64,000 nucleotides of DNA from Streptomyces ruber (GCF_014648075.1 NZ_BMQK01000017.1:62001-126000), one strand, 5' to 3'; positions 50,488 to 59,405 are shown, counted from the stretch's first letter. Program-made: numbers and translations. The notes: generated from the letters alone by a model not told the origin.

Positions 50488-51750
50488 TCAGACCGCGGCC
50501 GACGAGGACGAAGCGCCGGCGGTGGCGGCCGGGGTGGCCGCTGTGGCCGGGTCGGACTGGGCCGGGATGGTGACCGCCAGGTCGTCGGTGACCGGACCGG
50601 CCGCGGCCGGCGACGGGGTGGCGGCACCCTCGGCGGAGTCGTCGGCTCCGTCCGTGCCGTTGACGTTGGTGTGGTCGACCACCTCACGGCGCGAGACGAG
50701 CCAGATCGCCGCGCTGGAGGCGACCAGGAAGACCGCGACGACGGCGGTGCCCCAGGCACCGAAGCCGGTGACCCACTCCGCGAGCGCGGCGACCAGGGCC
50801 GCGGCCGGCAGGGTGAGGCCCCAGGCCACGAACATCCGGGTGGCGGTGGACCAGCGGACCACACCGCCCTTGCGGCCGAGGCCCGCGCCCATCACGGCAC
50901 CGGAGACCGAGTGCGTGGTGGAGAGGGAGAAGCCCAGGTGGGAAGAGGCCAGGATGACCGTCGCCGCGCTGGTCTGGGCGGCGAAGCCCTGCTGCGGCTG
51001 GAGGTCGGTCAGCCCCTTGCCCATCGTGCGGATGATGCGCCAGCCGCCCAGGTAGGTGCCGAGCGCGATGGCGAGACCGGCGGAGAGGATGACCCACACC
51101 GGCGGGTCGGAGTCCGGGGCGAGCGCGCCGCCGGCGACCAGGGCCAGGGTGATGATGCCCATCGTCTTCTGGGCGTCGTTCGTGCCGTGGGCCAGCGAGA
51201 CCAGGCCCGCCGAGGTGATCTGGCCGGCGCGGTAGCCCTTGGAGGTGGCCTTCTCGCTCGCGTGCTCGCCCAGCCTGTACGTGAGCCGCGTACCGATCAT
51301 GGCGGCGACGCCCGCGACGAACGGCGCCGCGACGGCGGGGATCAGCACCTTGGTGACGAGGACGTCGCCGTGCACCGCGCCCATGCCGGCCGAGGCGACG
51401 GTGGCGCCGATCAGGCCGCCCATGAGGGCGTGCGAGGAACTGGAGGGGAGCCCGACGAGCCAGGTGAGCAGGTTCCAGAGGATGGCGCCCACGAGCGCCG
51501 CGAATATCACCTCGGGCTGTATGCCGCTCTCGTCGACGAGGCCCTTGGAGATCGTGTTGGCGACCTCGATGGAGAGGAACGCGCCGACAAGGTTGAGAAC
51601 GGCGGACATGGCCACCGCGACCTTGGGCTTCATCGCACCGGTCGAGATGGTGGTGGCCATCGCGTTGGCGGTGTCGTGGAAACCGTTCGTGAAATCGAAC
51701 GCGAGCGCGGTGATGACCACGATCGCGAGGATCAGCGAGAAGCTTTCCAT
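50488..51750 (-). CDS. inorganic phosphate transporter, PiT family
   Basis: A 420-residue permease with about ten membrane helices. Duplicated signatures: FDFTNGFHDTANAMATTISTGA near the N terminus and ISLAHGTNDAQKTMGIITLAL in the second half, both hallmarks of PiT proteins. It imports phosphate (as metal phosphate) using ion gradients. A PHO-box-like direct repeat lies about 50-70 bp upstream, so PhoP control is likely. The small membrane protein gene follows in the same operon. Confidence 0.94.
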   Translation of the reverse strand: MESFSLILAIVVITALAFDFTNGFHDTANAMATTISTGAMKPKVAVAMSAVLNLVGAFLSIEVANTISKGLVDESGIQPEVIFAALVGAILWNLLTWLVGLPSSSSHALMGGLIGATVASAGMGAVHGDVLVTKVLIPAVAAPFVAGVAAMIGTRLTYRLGEHASEKATSKGYRAGQITSAGLVSLAHGTNDAQKTMGIITLALVAGGALAPDSDPPVWVILSAGLAIALGTYLGGWRIIRTMGKGLTDLQPQQGFAAQTSAATVILASSHLGFSLSTTHSVSGAVMGAGLGRKGGVVRWSTATRMFVAWGLTLPAAALVAALAEWVTGFGAWGTAVVAVFLVASSAAIWLVSRREVVDHTNVNGTDGADDSAEGAATPSPAAAGPVTDDLAVTIPAQSDPATAATPAATAGASSSSAAV

Positions 51751-52174
51751 TTACCTGAGCTTCTGTTGGACGTCAGTGGCAAGTGGAAAGTAAGCAACCC
51801 GAGTGAACGGAAGATGAACTGGGGCGGGCCAGGGGGTGTAGTGAGGTGGGGTGTGTCTGTGTTCTCCGTGTCGGAAGCGCGGGCCAGGGCCGGGACCGAG
51901 GGCTCGGGGCGCCTCGAACGGAGGCGGAATATCGTCCTCCGTATCCGCGTCCCCCGTGCTGTCGGCGGTACCGGCCCCTCGTCCTACGGGTGACGCGCAT
52001 CACCGTCTCCGCCACCCGGGCGCCGGCTCCTCCTCCCCGTGTCCACCCCTCCGGCCCCGGCCGCGCCCGGCGGGGCGCCGGCGCGCTCCCTGCCCGGTTC
52101 CGGCCGGTCCCCGCTCCGGCGGACCGCCCCGCCCCGCTCCCTCGCACGGCGGGACGAGGCGCGCATCGGGCCGG
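51751..52174. other. 424-bp intergenic region upstream of the PiT gene
   Basis: It contains the PiT promoter with the PHO box at its left end and the 3' flank of the lysozyme gene at its right end. In between I see GC-rich sequence with no clear hairpin or small gene. Confidence 0.5.
51798..51819 (-). promoter_or_regulatory. PHO box (PhoP-binding direct repeats)
   Basis: On the minus strand two contiguous 11-mers read GTTCATCTTCC and GTTCACTCGGG, matching the Streptomyces PHO-box unit consensus (GTTCA-like start, 11-bp period). A weaker third unit, TTGCTTACTTT, follows. It lies 48 bp upstream of the PiT phosphate transporter start. Confidence 0.7.
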
Positions 52175-52918
52175 CTAACCCCTTGCGAAGCGTTTCAGCT
52201 GCTTCATCGAGCCGTTGAAGAGATTCTGGTCGCCCGGCAGCCGGCCGCTGTTGTCGTACTGCCAGAACGTCCAGTACTGCCATCCGCCCGGCAGCCTCCC
52301 CGCGCCGGAGGAGTTGTAGTGGGCCACCCACAGGGCGTGGTCGGCGGCGAACGCCTTGCTGCCGCCCGTGCACGCGTTCCACCAGTTGGCGTTCGTGTAG
52401 ATCACCGGACGACGGCCGGTCAGGCGCTTGACCTCGTTACTGAAGGACTTGATCCAGCCGACCATCCTGGTCCGGCTCAGGCCGTAGCACTTCTTCTTGC
52501 TGTACGGGTTGTACTCGATGTCCAGCGCCGGCGGCAGTGTCCAGCCGTCGCCGCTCCAGCCTCCGCCGTTGCGCACGAAGAACGCGGCCTGCTTGGCGCC
52601 GGAGGACTTGTCCGGCACGGCGAAGTGGTACGCGCCGCGGATCAGCCCCGCGTCGCGGGAGCCGGTGTACTGCTGGGTGAAGTGCGGATTGCGGTAGGTG
52701 TGGGACTCCGTCGCCTTGACGTAGACGAACCTGGCGCCCCCGGACCTGGACCTGGACCAGTTGACGTCCTTCTGGTGCGAGGAGACGTCGTGCCCCTTGG
52801 GTTTGCCGGCGGCCGAGGCCGGAAGCTCGGCGAGCAGGGTCCCCCCGAGGGCGAGTGCTGTGATGGATGACGCGATGAGTCGGGAACGGTGACGGGACGG
52901 CTGGCGATCACGGGCCAT
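52175..52918 (-). CDS. secreted GH25 lysozyme (muramidase)
   Basis: A 247-residue protein. The signal peptide (RHRSRLIASSITALALGGTLLAELPASA) precedes a GH25 domain: KGHDVSSHQKDVNWSRS (first catalytic Asp), FVYVKATESHTYRNPHF, LIRGAYHFAVPDKS, LPPALDIEYNPYS (catalytic DxE), and WTFWQYDNSGRLPG. It hydrolyses the beta-1,4 bond between MurNAc and GlcNAc outside the cell. The ATG has GGGGGGAA upstream. Confidence 0.93.
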   Translation of the reverse strand: MARDRQPSRHRSRLIASSITALALGGTLLAELPASAAGKPKGHDVSSHQKDVNWSRSRSGGARFVYVKATESHTYRNPHFTQQYTGSRDAGLIRGAYHFAVPDKSSGAKQAAFFVRNGGGWSGDGWTLPPALDIEYNPYSKKKCYGLSRTRMVGWIKSFSNEVKRLTGRRPVIYTNANWWNACTGGSKAFAADHALWVAHYNSSGAGRLPGGWQYWTFWQYDNSGRLPGDQNLFNGSMKQLKRFARG

Positions 52919-53114
52919 GTTTCCCCCCGGAAATGGCGGCGTGCACGACAAATCGTCCAGAGATTACTGGAAGATCGTTGAATCTCGGTTGATCACCAGC
53001 CAATCCACACAAGAGGGTGACGTATACGCATATCCCACCTGCCGGAGGGCCGGGTTCCGCCCTACACTCCCCTCTTCCTCCGTACGCCCGGCCCCGGCCT
53101 GACAGGATCACGGC

Positions 53115-53846
53115 ATGGCTGATGGGCGAGAGGCCGCGAGCGGCCCGTGGGGAACGAGTGCGGTCGACCAGGACGTGCGCGGGGGACCGGAGCGGAGCGC
53201 GCCCGGGGAAGTGGCCTCGGCGTGGGACGAACTCGTGGCCACGGCCCGCCGGACGGTGGCCGACGGTCTCGTCGTCGGTACGTCGGGCAACGTCTCCGTA
53301 CGGGTGGGCGACACGGTCCTGGTCACTCCCACCGGAGTGCCGTACGAGCGGCTGACACCCGATGACGTGGTGGGCGTGGACCTCGGCGGACGCCAGGTCC
53401 TCGGCTCCCTCCGTCCGACGAGCGAGCTGCCCATGCACCTCGCGGTCTACGGCACCACCGGAGCGCGCGCGGTCGTCCATACGCACGCCGTCCACGCGAC
53501 CGCCGTCTCCACGCTCGTACCGGAGCTCCCGCTGATCCACTACATGGCCGCCGCGCTCGGCGGGGCCGTGCGGGTCGCCCCTTATGCGGCTTATGGCACG
53601 CCGGAGTTGGCCGAGAACATGCTCCGCGCCCTGCACGGCCGTACCGCCTGTCTCCTGCGCAACCACGGCACGGTCGCCCACGGGTCCTCCCTCTCCGAGG
53701 CGTACGACCGCACCGCGCAGCTGGAGTGGATGTGCCGTGTCTGGCTCACGGCGTCCTCGGTCCCCGGCCTGACGCCCGCACTGCTGAGCCGGGAACAGGT
53801 GGCGGAGGTCGAGGAGCGGCTGCGGGGCTACGGGCAGCCGGAGTAA
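53115..53846 (+). CDS. class II aldolase/adducin-family protein (fuculose-phosphate aldolase-like)
   Basis: A 243-residue zinc enzyme. Motifs: VVGTSGNVSVRVGDTVLVTPTGVPY (phosphate loop), SELPMHLAVYGTTGARAVVHTHAVHAT (Glu and HTHxxH metal ligands), and LLRNHGTVAHGSSLSEAY (third His). It may cleave L-fuculose- or ribulose-phosphate-type sugars. A 30-residue N-terminal extension precedes the fold. It is divergent from the lysozyme gene. Confidence 0.9.
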   Translation: MADGREAASGPWGTSAVDQDVRGGPERSAPGEVASAWDELVATARRTVADGLVVGTSGNVSVRVGDTVLVTPTGVPYERLTPDDVVGVDLGGRQVLGSLRPTSELPMHLAVYGTTGARAVVHTHAVHATAVSTLVPELPLIHYMAAALGGAVRVAPYAAYGTPELAENMLRALHGRTACLLRNHGTVAHGSSLSEAYDRTAQLEWMCRVWLTASSVPGLTPALLSREQVAEVEERLRGYGQPE

Positions 53847-53892
53847 CCCGGGACCGGTGGGGTAACCGGACGCCGGTGGGTGAGTGCCGGTA

Positions 53893-53929
53893 CAGGGTCC
53901 GGGCGGTCCTCCGTACCGTCCGGACCCTG
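53893..53929. terminator. near-perfect 15-bp hairpin downstream of the aldolase
   Basis: Arms 53893-53907 and 53915-53929 (CAGGGTCCGG.../...CCGGACCCTG) pair with one mismatch around CCTCCGT. It lies between the aldolase and the following hydrolase, so it may be a terminator or an attenuator. Confidence 0.6.
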
Positions 53930-54000
53930 AACCGCGGCGCGGACCGACCCGGCCCGTTCTCCCGCTGGCCGCCCGTTCCGCCGGAAAGGAGACTGGGGGC

Positions 54001-55131
54001 GTGCGCACAGTCAAAGCCGCGGCCGCGGCCGCCACCGTCGCCCTCGCGGCCGGCGCGGCGAGTGTCGCCGCCGGCCGGTTCGCCAGCGACGCCGCGCTGA
54101 AGGCGTCGGCGGGCAGGCCGTTGCCCACGGAACCCCTGCTGACCGTCCACGCGGCGACGGGCGGGCAGATCACGCTCACCCGCGACCTCGCCTCGCTGCG
54201 GCCGGGCAGGTACGGGCTGGCGTCCGGGGACGGCTCCCACGCGGTGGTCGGCCCGGTCCTGGAGGCCGTCCAGACCTCCGTGGACACGGTCGCCCGCCGT
54301 CTGGAGCACGTCGTCCGCGGCACCTTCACGCCCGGTGACAGGGTGTGGCTGACGCCGAGCGCGTACGCCGGCGACCCGGGCTCAGCCCTGGGGCTCGACC
54401 ACACCGATCTCGGGATACCCGGCGAACTCGGCACGCTGCCCGCCTGGTTCGTGCCCGCCGCCCGGACCACCTGGGTGATCGCCGCACACGGCCTGGGCGC
54501 CACCCGGGAACACGCCCTCAACCTCGTGGGATTCCTGCACCGGCACCAGTTCCCGGTGCTCGTCCCCGCCTACCGCGGCGACCCCGGCGCACCCCGCTCC
54601 CCGGACGGCCTCAACCACCTCGGCGAGGCGGAGTGGCCCGACCTGGACGCGGCCGTCCGCTACGCCGTGGACCACGGCGCCGAGGCGGTGGTCCTGCTCG
54701 GCTGGTCCACCGGCGCCACGATGGCCCTGCGCGTGGCGACCCGCTCCGCGCTCCGCGAGCGGATCTCGGGGCTCGTCCTGGACTCGCCCGTGCTCAGCTG
54801 GGAGCTCACGCTGCGCGCCCTCGCCGCCGCCCGCCGCGCCCCCCGCGCCCTGCTCCCGCTGGCCGTCCGCGCCGCCCGGGGGCGCACCGCCCTGCGGACC
54901 GACCGCGCCCTCCCGGCCGGCGGCACCGAGCGGCCCAGGATGCCGGTCCAGATCTTCCACGGCCCCGACGACGCCATCGCCCCGTGGGCCCTCTCCCGCC
55001 GCTTCGCCGAGCGCGACCCGAACCTGGTCTCCCTGCGCACGGTCCCGCACGCCCCGCACGGCGCCATGTGGAACGCCGACCCGGAGGCCTACGAGGAAGC
55101 GCTGCGCCGGTTTCTCATCCCGTTGATGTGA
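54001..55131 (+). CDS. alpha/beta hydrolase with N-terminal membrane/export segment
   Basis: A 376-residue protein from a GTG with AAAGGAG nine bases upstream. The N terminus VKAAAAAATVALAAGAASVAAG is a signal or anchor helix. The catalytic core has VIAAHGLGATREHALN, the nucleophile elbow LLGWSTGATMALR, the acid in IFHGPDDAIAPW and the His in VPHAPHGAMW. A beta-rich domain (residues ~40-140, GGQITLTRDLASLRPGRYGL) precedes it. Likely an extracytoplasmic esterase or lipase-like enzyme; substrate unknown. Confidence 0.85.
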   Translation: MRTVKAAAAAATVALAAGAASVAAGRFASDAALKASAGRPLPTEPLLTVHAATGGQITLTRDLASLRPGRYGLASGDGSHAVVGPVLEAVQTSVDTVARRLEHVVRGTFTPGDRVWLTPSAYAGDPGSALGLDHTDLGIPGELGTLPAWFVPAARTTWVIAAHGLGATREHALNLVGFLHRHQFPVLVPAYRGDPGAPRSPDGLNHLGEAEWPDLDAAVRYAVDHGAEAVVLLGWSTGATMALRVATRSALRERISGLVLDSPVLSWELTLRALAAARRAPRALLPLAVRAARGRTALRTDRALPAGGTERPRMPVQIFHGPDDAIAPWALSRRFAERDPNLVSLRTVPHAPHGAMWNADPEAYEEALRRFLIPLM

Positions 55132-55228
55132 AGATCGTCCGTTGATGAACGGACCAGTCGACGCATGAATCAGTCGATGCACGCATCGGTTGATGCATGG
55201 GCCACGAGAGCCGGGGAAAGATCGTCCG
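55131..55228. repeat. 16-bp-period iteron array flanked by 11-bp direct repeats
   Basis: Four units start exactly 16 bp apart: GTTGATGAACGGACCA (55141), GTCGACGCATGAATCA (55157), GTCGATGCACGCATCG (55173), GTTGATGCATGGGCCA (55189). The common frame is GTYGAYG plus a variable tail. The array is bracketed by identical AAGATCGTCCG at 55131-55141 and 55218-55228. It lies in the 340-bp gap upstream of the hypothetical gene at 55472, immediately after the hydrolase stop. Confidence 0.75.
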
Positions 55229-55471
55229 AGTGGGCACCGGAGCACCAGGACACCGGAGCGCCGCCGCGCGCCGCGGCGGGCGCCGCGCGGTGTCGCGCGG
55301 CCGTGGCCGCAGCACGCCGTCCTGGCAGGGTGCGCACACATTCCGTTTGCGCTCCGACCGGGCCTGCTCGGGGCGTCCTGCCCCGTCGCCCGCCTGCTGT
55401 GCCGACCGTCCCGACGGTCTCCCTCGGCATTCCGTTTGGGTTTTCGGACCGTCAACCGGAAGACTGCACTT

Positions 55472-56923
55472 GTGACGTCCCGTAACCCGCGCGACTCCAG
55501 GCTCCGACTCGTCGGCCCCCGTACGCTGGCCGCCGCGCCGCGAACCGCGACCCAGCGCCGCCGCCCCGCCCCCCGGCCGCCGGAGGGCACGCCTCCGCCC
55601 GCGGAGCTGGCCCGCATGGCCCGCGCCCAGCTGGCGGGTGCCGCCCGGGTCGCCCGCTGGGCCGACACGGCGCTGCACCCCGGCCGCGGTGGCGCGCACG
55701 CCGACGGCGCGGCCTCCGACGCCACCGGCAACCTCTCCGACGCGAGCGCCGAACGGGCCGCGGCCGATCTCGGGCTGCACCCCGGCCAGGTGCGTGCCGA
55801 CTGGGACACGGCACGCCTCGCCGGCCTCGTCGAGGTGCACGGCGGCAGCGCCCGCCCCGGCTGGCGGCTGCGGGCCTGGCACCGCGACGACAGCGCCGTG
55901 CTGCGCGGCTGGGTCGCCCTGTTCGACGCGTGGTCGCTGGCGCAGCCGGAGCCCGCCGGCCGTGAGCCCGCCGCCGTCGCCGAGGTCGTCTCCGCGATGC
56001 CCCAGGTGCTCTCCTTCCTCCAGCTCTCCGCGGGCCCGGTCCCGGTGGAGCAGCTCCTCGACCTGCTGCAGCAGCGGGTCACCGAGCTGCGCACCGAGCG
56101 CTGCGAGGTCCCGTACGGGCCGCAGCCCGCCCCCGCGCTCGTGCCCGCGCCCGAACCCGCCGCGGGCGGGGTGCCCGCCCCGGAGCCGGGCGGCGACGAC
56201 ACCCCGCTCGCCCCGCTCCTCGACTGGGCCCTGCACGCCCTCGCCTCCGTCGGCGCCCTCACCTACGGGGACCGGCAGGCCACGCTCACCCCGCTGGGCA
56301 GCTGGGCGGTGTGGGTGAAGCTGGAGCAGATCTGCGTCGCCGCGCAGAGCCCCGCCGGGAACATCGAGGTGTCCGCCGAGGACATGCTGCGCGGCTGCGC
56401 CCAGCTGCGCCCGAACGCCGCCCGCGCCGAGTACCGCGCCTGGCTCGCCGCCCGCCCCGTCGGCGGTGCCGTCACCGAACTCCTCGACGCCGCCCGCGGC
56501 GAGGACGCCCTGCTGCGCGGCCTCGCCTTCGAGGCGCTGCGCGTGGTGGGCGCCCCCGCCGAGCCCGAGGTGCGGGCCGTGGTCGACGAGACCCCGCTGC
56601 GCCCGTACGCCCTGCTGTGGCTCGCCGAGCACGACGGCGCCGACCCCGAGGAGGCGCACGAGGTGCTCACCCGCGAGGAGGCCACCTGGCTGTGGGTCGA
56701 CACCGCGGCGGCCGTCGCCGACCACGGTGAGGCCCCGCTCCTCGTACGCCACCTGGAGTCCGCGGTGCAGCCCACGGTGCCCGCCCTGCTCGACGAGGTC
56801 CGCGCGGTCGGGCATCCGCGCACCGTGCAGGTCCTGGTGGCGCTCGCCGCCGCGCACCCCGACCCGGCCCTCGCGAAGGCCGTGCGCCGGGCCGCGTTCC
56901 AGGTCCACACCGGAGGCAGCTGA
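55472..56923 (+). CDS. conserved hypothetical protein (helical, possible winged-helix and repeat domains)
   Basis: A 483-residue soluble protein, not recognised. The N terminus is Arg/Pro/Ala-rich. The central part has helical segments such as AELARMARAQLAGAARVARWAD and WVALFDAWSLAQPEP with an LSFLQLSAGPVPVEQLLDLLQQRV block. Then a Pro linker and LLDWALHALASVGALTYGDR, resembling a winged helix. The C terminus has HEAT-like pairs (LRGLAFEALRVVGAPAEPEV, TVPALLDEVRAVGHPRTVQVLVALAA). The start GTG has only a weak GGAAG site. The upstream iteron array may control it. Confidence 0.7.
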   Translation: MTSRNPRDSRLRLVGPRTLAAAPRTATQRRRPAPRPPEGTPPPAELARMARAQLAGAARVARWADTALHPGRGGAHADGAASDATGNLSDASAERAAADLGLHPGQVRADWDTARLAGLVEVHGGSARPGWRLRAWHRDDSAVLRGWVALFDAWSLAQPEPAGREPAAVAEVVSAMPQVLSFLQLSAGPVPVEQLLDLLQQRVTELRTERCEVPYGPQPAPALVPAPEPAAGGVPAPEPGGDDTPLAPLLDWALHALASVGALTYGDRQATLTPLGSWAVWVKLEQICVAAQSPAGNIEVSAEDMLRGCAQLRPNAARAEYRAWLAARPVGGAVTELLDAARGEDALLRGLAFEALRVVGAPAEPEVRAVVDETPLRPYALLWLAEHDGADPEEAHEVLTREEATWLWVDTAAAVADHGEAPLLVRHLESAVQPTVPALLDEVRAVGHPRTVQVLVALAAAHPDPALAKAVRRAAFQVHTGGS

Positions 56924-56975
56924 CCGGACCCGGGCGACGGGCGGCCCGGATGCGTCGGCCCGGGTGCGGGGCGGC

Positions 56976-57389
56976 CTAGATGCTCACCTCGGGGGCGTAC
57001 GTACCGAAGGTCCACACATTGCCCTCGACGTCCCGGACCAGGTAGTCCCGCGAGCCGTGGTCCTGGTCCGTCGGCGGCAGCAGGATCTCCGCGCCGTGCT
57101 CCACGGCGCGCTGGTGGTGCGCGTCGACGTCGTCCACCACGACGTACACCCCCACGGGACCCGCGCCCTCCGCGGCCGTGTCGAACAGGCTGCCGTTGCC
57201 TCTGGAGCCGAGCATCACCGCGCCGTTGCCCTGCGCCAGCTCGGCGTGCAGCACCGTGCCGTCCTCGCTCTCGTACACCGACAGCTCGGTGAAGCCCAGA
57301 GCCTCCGTGAGCTGTCTCAGCGCGGCCTTCGCGTCCGCGTACAGCAGCGTCGGACAGATGCTCGGTCGCCCGCCCTCCATGCCCGTCAT
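56976..57389 (-). CDS. VOC-family (glyoxalase/bleomycin resistance-like) protein
   Basis: A 137-residue protein with the paired beta-alpha-beta-beta-beta pattern. CPTLLYADAKAALRQLTEALGF, LHAELAQGNGAVMLG, VGVYVVVDDVDAHHQRAVEHGAEIL, and SRDYLVRDVEGNVWTFGTY match PhnB/YaeR-like VOC proteins. The metal ligand set appears incomplete, so enzymatic activity is uncertain. It is divergent from the ABC-F gene. Confidence 0.88.
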   Translation of the reverse strand: MTGMEGGRPSICPTLLYADAKAALRQLTEALGFTELSVYESEDGTVLHAELAQGNGAVMLGSRGNGSLFDTAAEGAGPVGVYVVVDDVDAHHQRAVEHGAEILLPPTDQDHGSRDYLVRDVEGNVWTFGTYAPEVSI

Positions 57390-57589
57390 GCCGATCTCCC
57401 TCCCGCCCGACGGCCGAGCCGGCGCCGGACATCACCGGAATACGACCTGCCGCCCAGTTTGGCACCCACCACCGACAACGCCGGGTCCCCGCTGTGCCCG
57501 CGACCGCGCCCCGCTCCGGTGACCGAGACCACGCACCCCCGCCCGGCAACGACGGAAAACCGCTTGCTACCCCCGGTTAGACTTGGCCC

Positions 57590-57613
57590 ATGGCCGTTCT
57601 CCTCGCGCATTAG
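57590..57613 (+). CDS. possible 7-residue leader peptide upstream of the ABC-F gene
   Basis: ATG GCC GTT CTC CTC GCG CAT TAG encodes MAVLLAH and stop, about 60 bases before the ABC-F GTG. A TTAGACT -10-like element ends about nine bases before the ATG, suggesting a leaderless transcript. ABC-F genes in other bacteria are often preceded by attenuating leader peptides. Evidence here is positional only. Confidence 0.3.
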   Translation: MAVLLAH

Positions 57614-57674
57614 ACGGCGTGTCCGCCCTCAGCCGCCCACCCCGCCGTCAACGACCCTGCCCGGGAGTCTGTCC

Positions 57675-59273
57675 GTGATCTCCGCCTCCGGTATCGAGCT
57701 GCGCGCCGGTGCCCGCATCCTCATCGAGAACGCCACCTTCCGCGTCGCCAAGGGCGACCGCATCGGCCTGGTCGGCCGCAACGGCGCCGGCAAGACGACC
57801 CTGACCAAGGTCCTCGCGGGCGAGGGCATCCCCGCCGCGGGCACCGTCACCCGCTCCGGCGAGGTCGGCTACCTGCCGCAGGACCCGCGCACCGGCGACC
57901 TCGACGTGCTCGCCCGCGACCGCATCCTCTCCGCGCGCGGCCTGGACACCCTGCTCCGCAAGATGCGCGAGAACGAGCAGCGCATCGCCAACGGCCAGGG
58001 CGCCACCCGCGAGAAGGCGCTGAAGCAGTACGAGCGCCAGGAGACCGAGTTCCTCACCAAGGGCGGGTACGCCGCCGAGGCCGAGGCCGCCACCATCGCC
58101 GCCGCGCTCAACCTGCCCGACCGGGTGCTCGGCCAGCCGCTGCACACCCTCTCCGGTGGTCAGCGCCGCCGCGTGGAGCTCGCCCGCATCCTGTTCTCCG
58201 ACGCGGACACCCTGCTCCTCGACGAGCCGACGAACCACCTCGACGCCGACTCGATCGTCTGGCTGCGCGACTACCTGAAGACCTACCGCGGCGGCTTCAT
58301 CGTCATCTCCCACGACGTCGACCTGGTCGAGACGGTCGTCAACAAGGTGTTCTACCTGGACGCCAACCGCTCCCGGATCGACGTCTACAACATGGGCTGG
58401 AAGCTCTACCAGCAGCAGCGCGAGGCCGACGAGAAGCGCCGCAAGCGCGAGCGGCAGAACGCCGAGAAGAAGGCCGCCGCGCTGAACGCGCAGGCCGACA
58501 AGATGCGCGCCAAGGCCACCAAGACGGTCGCCGCGCAGAACATGGCCCGCCGCGCCGAGCGCCTGCTCTCCGGCCTGGAGGAGGTCCGCCAGCAGGACAA
58601 GGTGGCCAAGCTGCGCTTCCCCGAGCCCGCGCCCTGCGGCAGGACGCCGCTGATGGCGGAGGGCCTGTCGAAGTCGTACGGCTCGCTGGAGATCTTCACC
58701 GATGTCGACCTGGCCGTCGACAAGGGCTCCCGCGTGGTCATCCTCGGCCTCAACGGCGCCGGCAAGACCACCCTGCTGCGGCTCCTCGGTGGCGTCGAGC
58801 AGCCCGACACCGGTGCCGTCGTCCCAGGTCACGGCCTCAAGCTCGGCTACTACGCGCAGGAGCACGAGACCCTCGACCCGGACCGCACGGTGCTGGAGAA
58901 CATGCGCTCGGCCGCACCCGACATGGACCTGGTCGAGGTCCGCAAGGTGCTCGGCTCGTTCCTGTTCTCCGGCGACGACGTCGACAAGCCGGCCGGTGTC
59001 CTCTCCGGCGGCGAGAAGACCCGGCTCGCCCTCGCCACGCTCGTCGTGTCCTCGGCCAACGTCCTGCTCCTCGACGAGCCGACCAACAACCTCGACCCGG
59101 CCAGCCGCGAGGAGATCCTCGGCGCGCTGCGCACCTACAAGGGAGCGGTCGTCCTGGTCACGCACGACGAGGGCGCCGTCGAGGCACTCCAGCCGGAGCG
59201 GATCATCCTGCTCCCGGACGGCATCGAGGACCTCTGGGGCTCCGACTACGCGGATCTCGTCGCCCTCGCCTGA
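57675..59273 (+). CDS. ABC-F family ATPase (ribosome-associated translation factor)
   Basis: A 532-residue soluble protein with two ATPase cassettes and no membrane helices. Cassette 1: Walker A GRNGAGKTT, signature LSGGQ, Walker B LLLDEPTNHLDADS. Cassette 2: GLNGAGKTT, LSGGEKTR, LLLDEPTNNLDPAS. A charged linker (RREADEKRRKRERQNAEKKA type) joins them, as in EttA/Uup. It acts on ribosomes, either in translation or in antibiotic protection. GGGAG lies seven bases before the GTG. Confidence 0.92.
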   Translation: MISASGIELRAGARILIENATFRVAKGDRIGLVGRNGAGKTTLTKVLAGEGIPAAGTVTRSGEVGYLPQDPRTGDLDVLARDRILSARGLDTLLRKMRENEQRIANGQGATREKALKQYERQETEFLTKGGYAAEAEAATIAAALNLPDRVLGQPLHTLSGGQRRRVELARILFSDADTLLLDEPTNHLDADSIVWLRDYLKTYRGGFIVISHDVDLVETVVNKVFYLDANRSRIDVYNMGWKLYQQQREADEKRRKRERQNAEKKAAALNAQADKMRAKATKTVAAQNMARRAERLLSGLEEVRQQDKVAKLRFPEPAPCGRTPLMAEGLSKSYGSLEIFTDVDLAVDKGSRVVILGLNGAGKTTLLRLLGGVEQPDTGAVVPGHGLKLGYYAQEHETLDPDRTVLENMRSAAPDMDLVEVRKVLGSFLFSGDDVDKPAGVLSGGEKTRLALATLVVSSANVLLLDEPTNNLDPASREEILGALRTYKGAVVLVTHDEGAVEALQPERIILLPDGIEDLWGSDYADLVALA

Positions 59274-59303
59274 GCACCGTGATGAGCACCGTCATACGCG
59301 CTT

Positions 59304-59371
59304 GATCGAATGAATGATCCACTGTGTATGGATCATTCGGCCGATCCGTGATCCATCATCTGTGTGAGATC
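59304..59371. promoter_or_regulatory. cluster of six GATC sites with a perfect inverted repeat
   Basis: GATC occurs at 59304, 59316, 59331, 59343, 59350 and 59368. The two central ones lie in a perfect palindrome GAATGATCCA-N7-TGGATCATTC (59312-59321, 59329-59338). It is 270-340 bp upstream of gbn, whose product is reported to bind GATC. It could also be a terminator hairpin for the ABC-F gene. Confidence 0.5.
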
Positions 59372-59405
59372 TCCTCGTACCGGGGTGTGTTCACCATCGA
59401 TTTCA

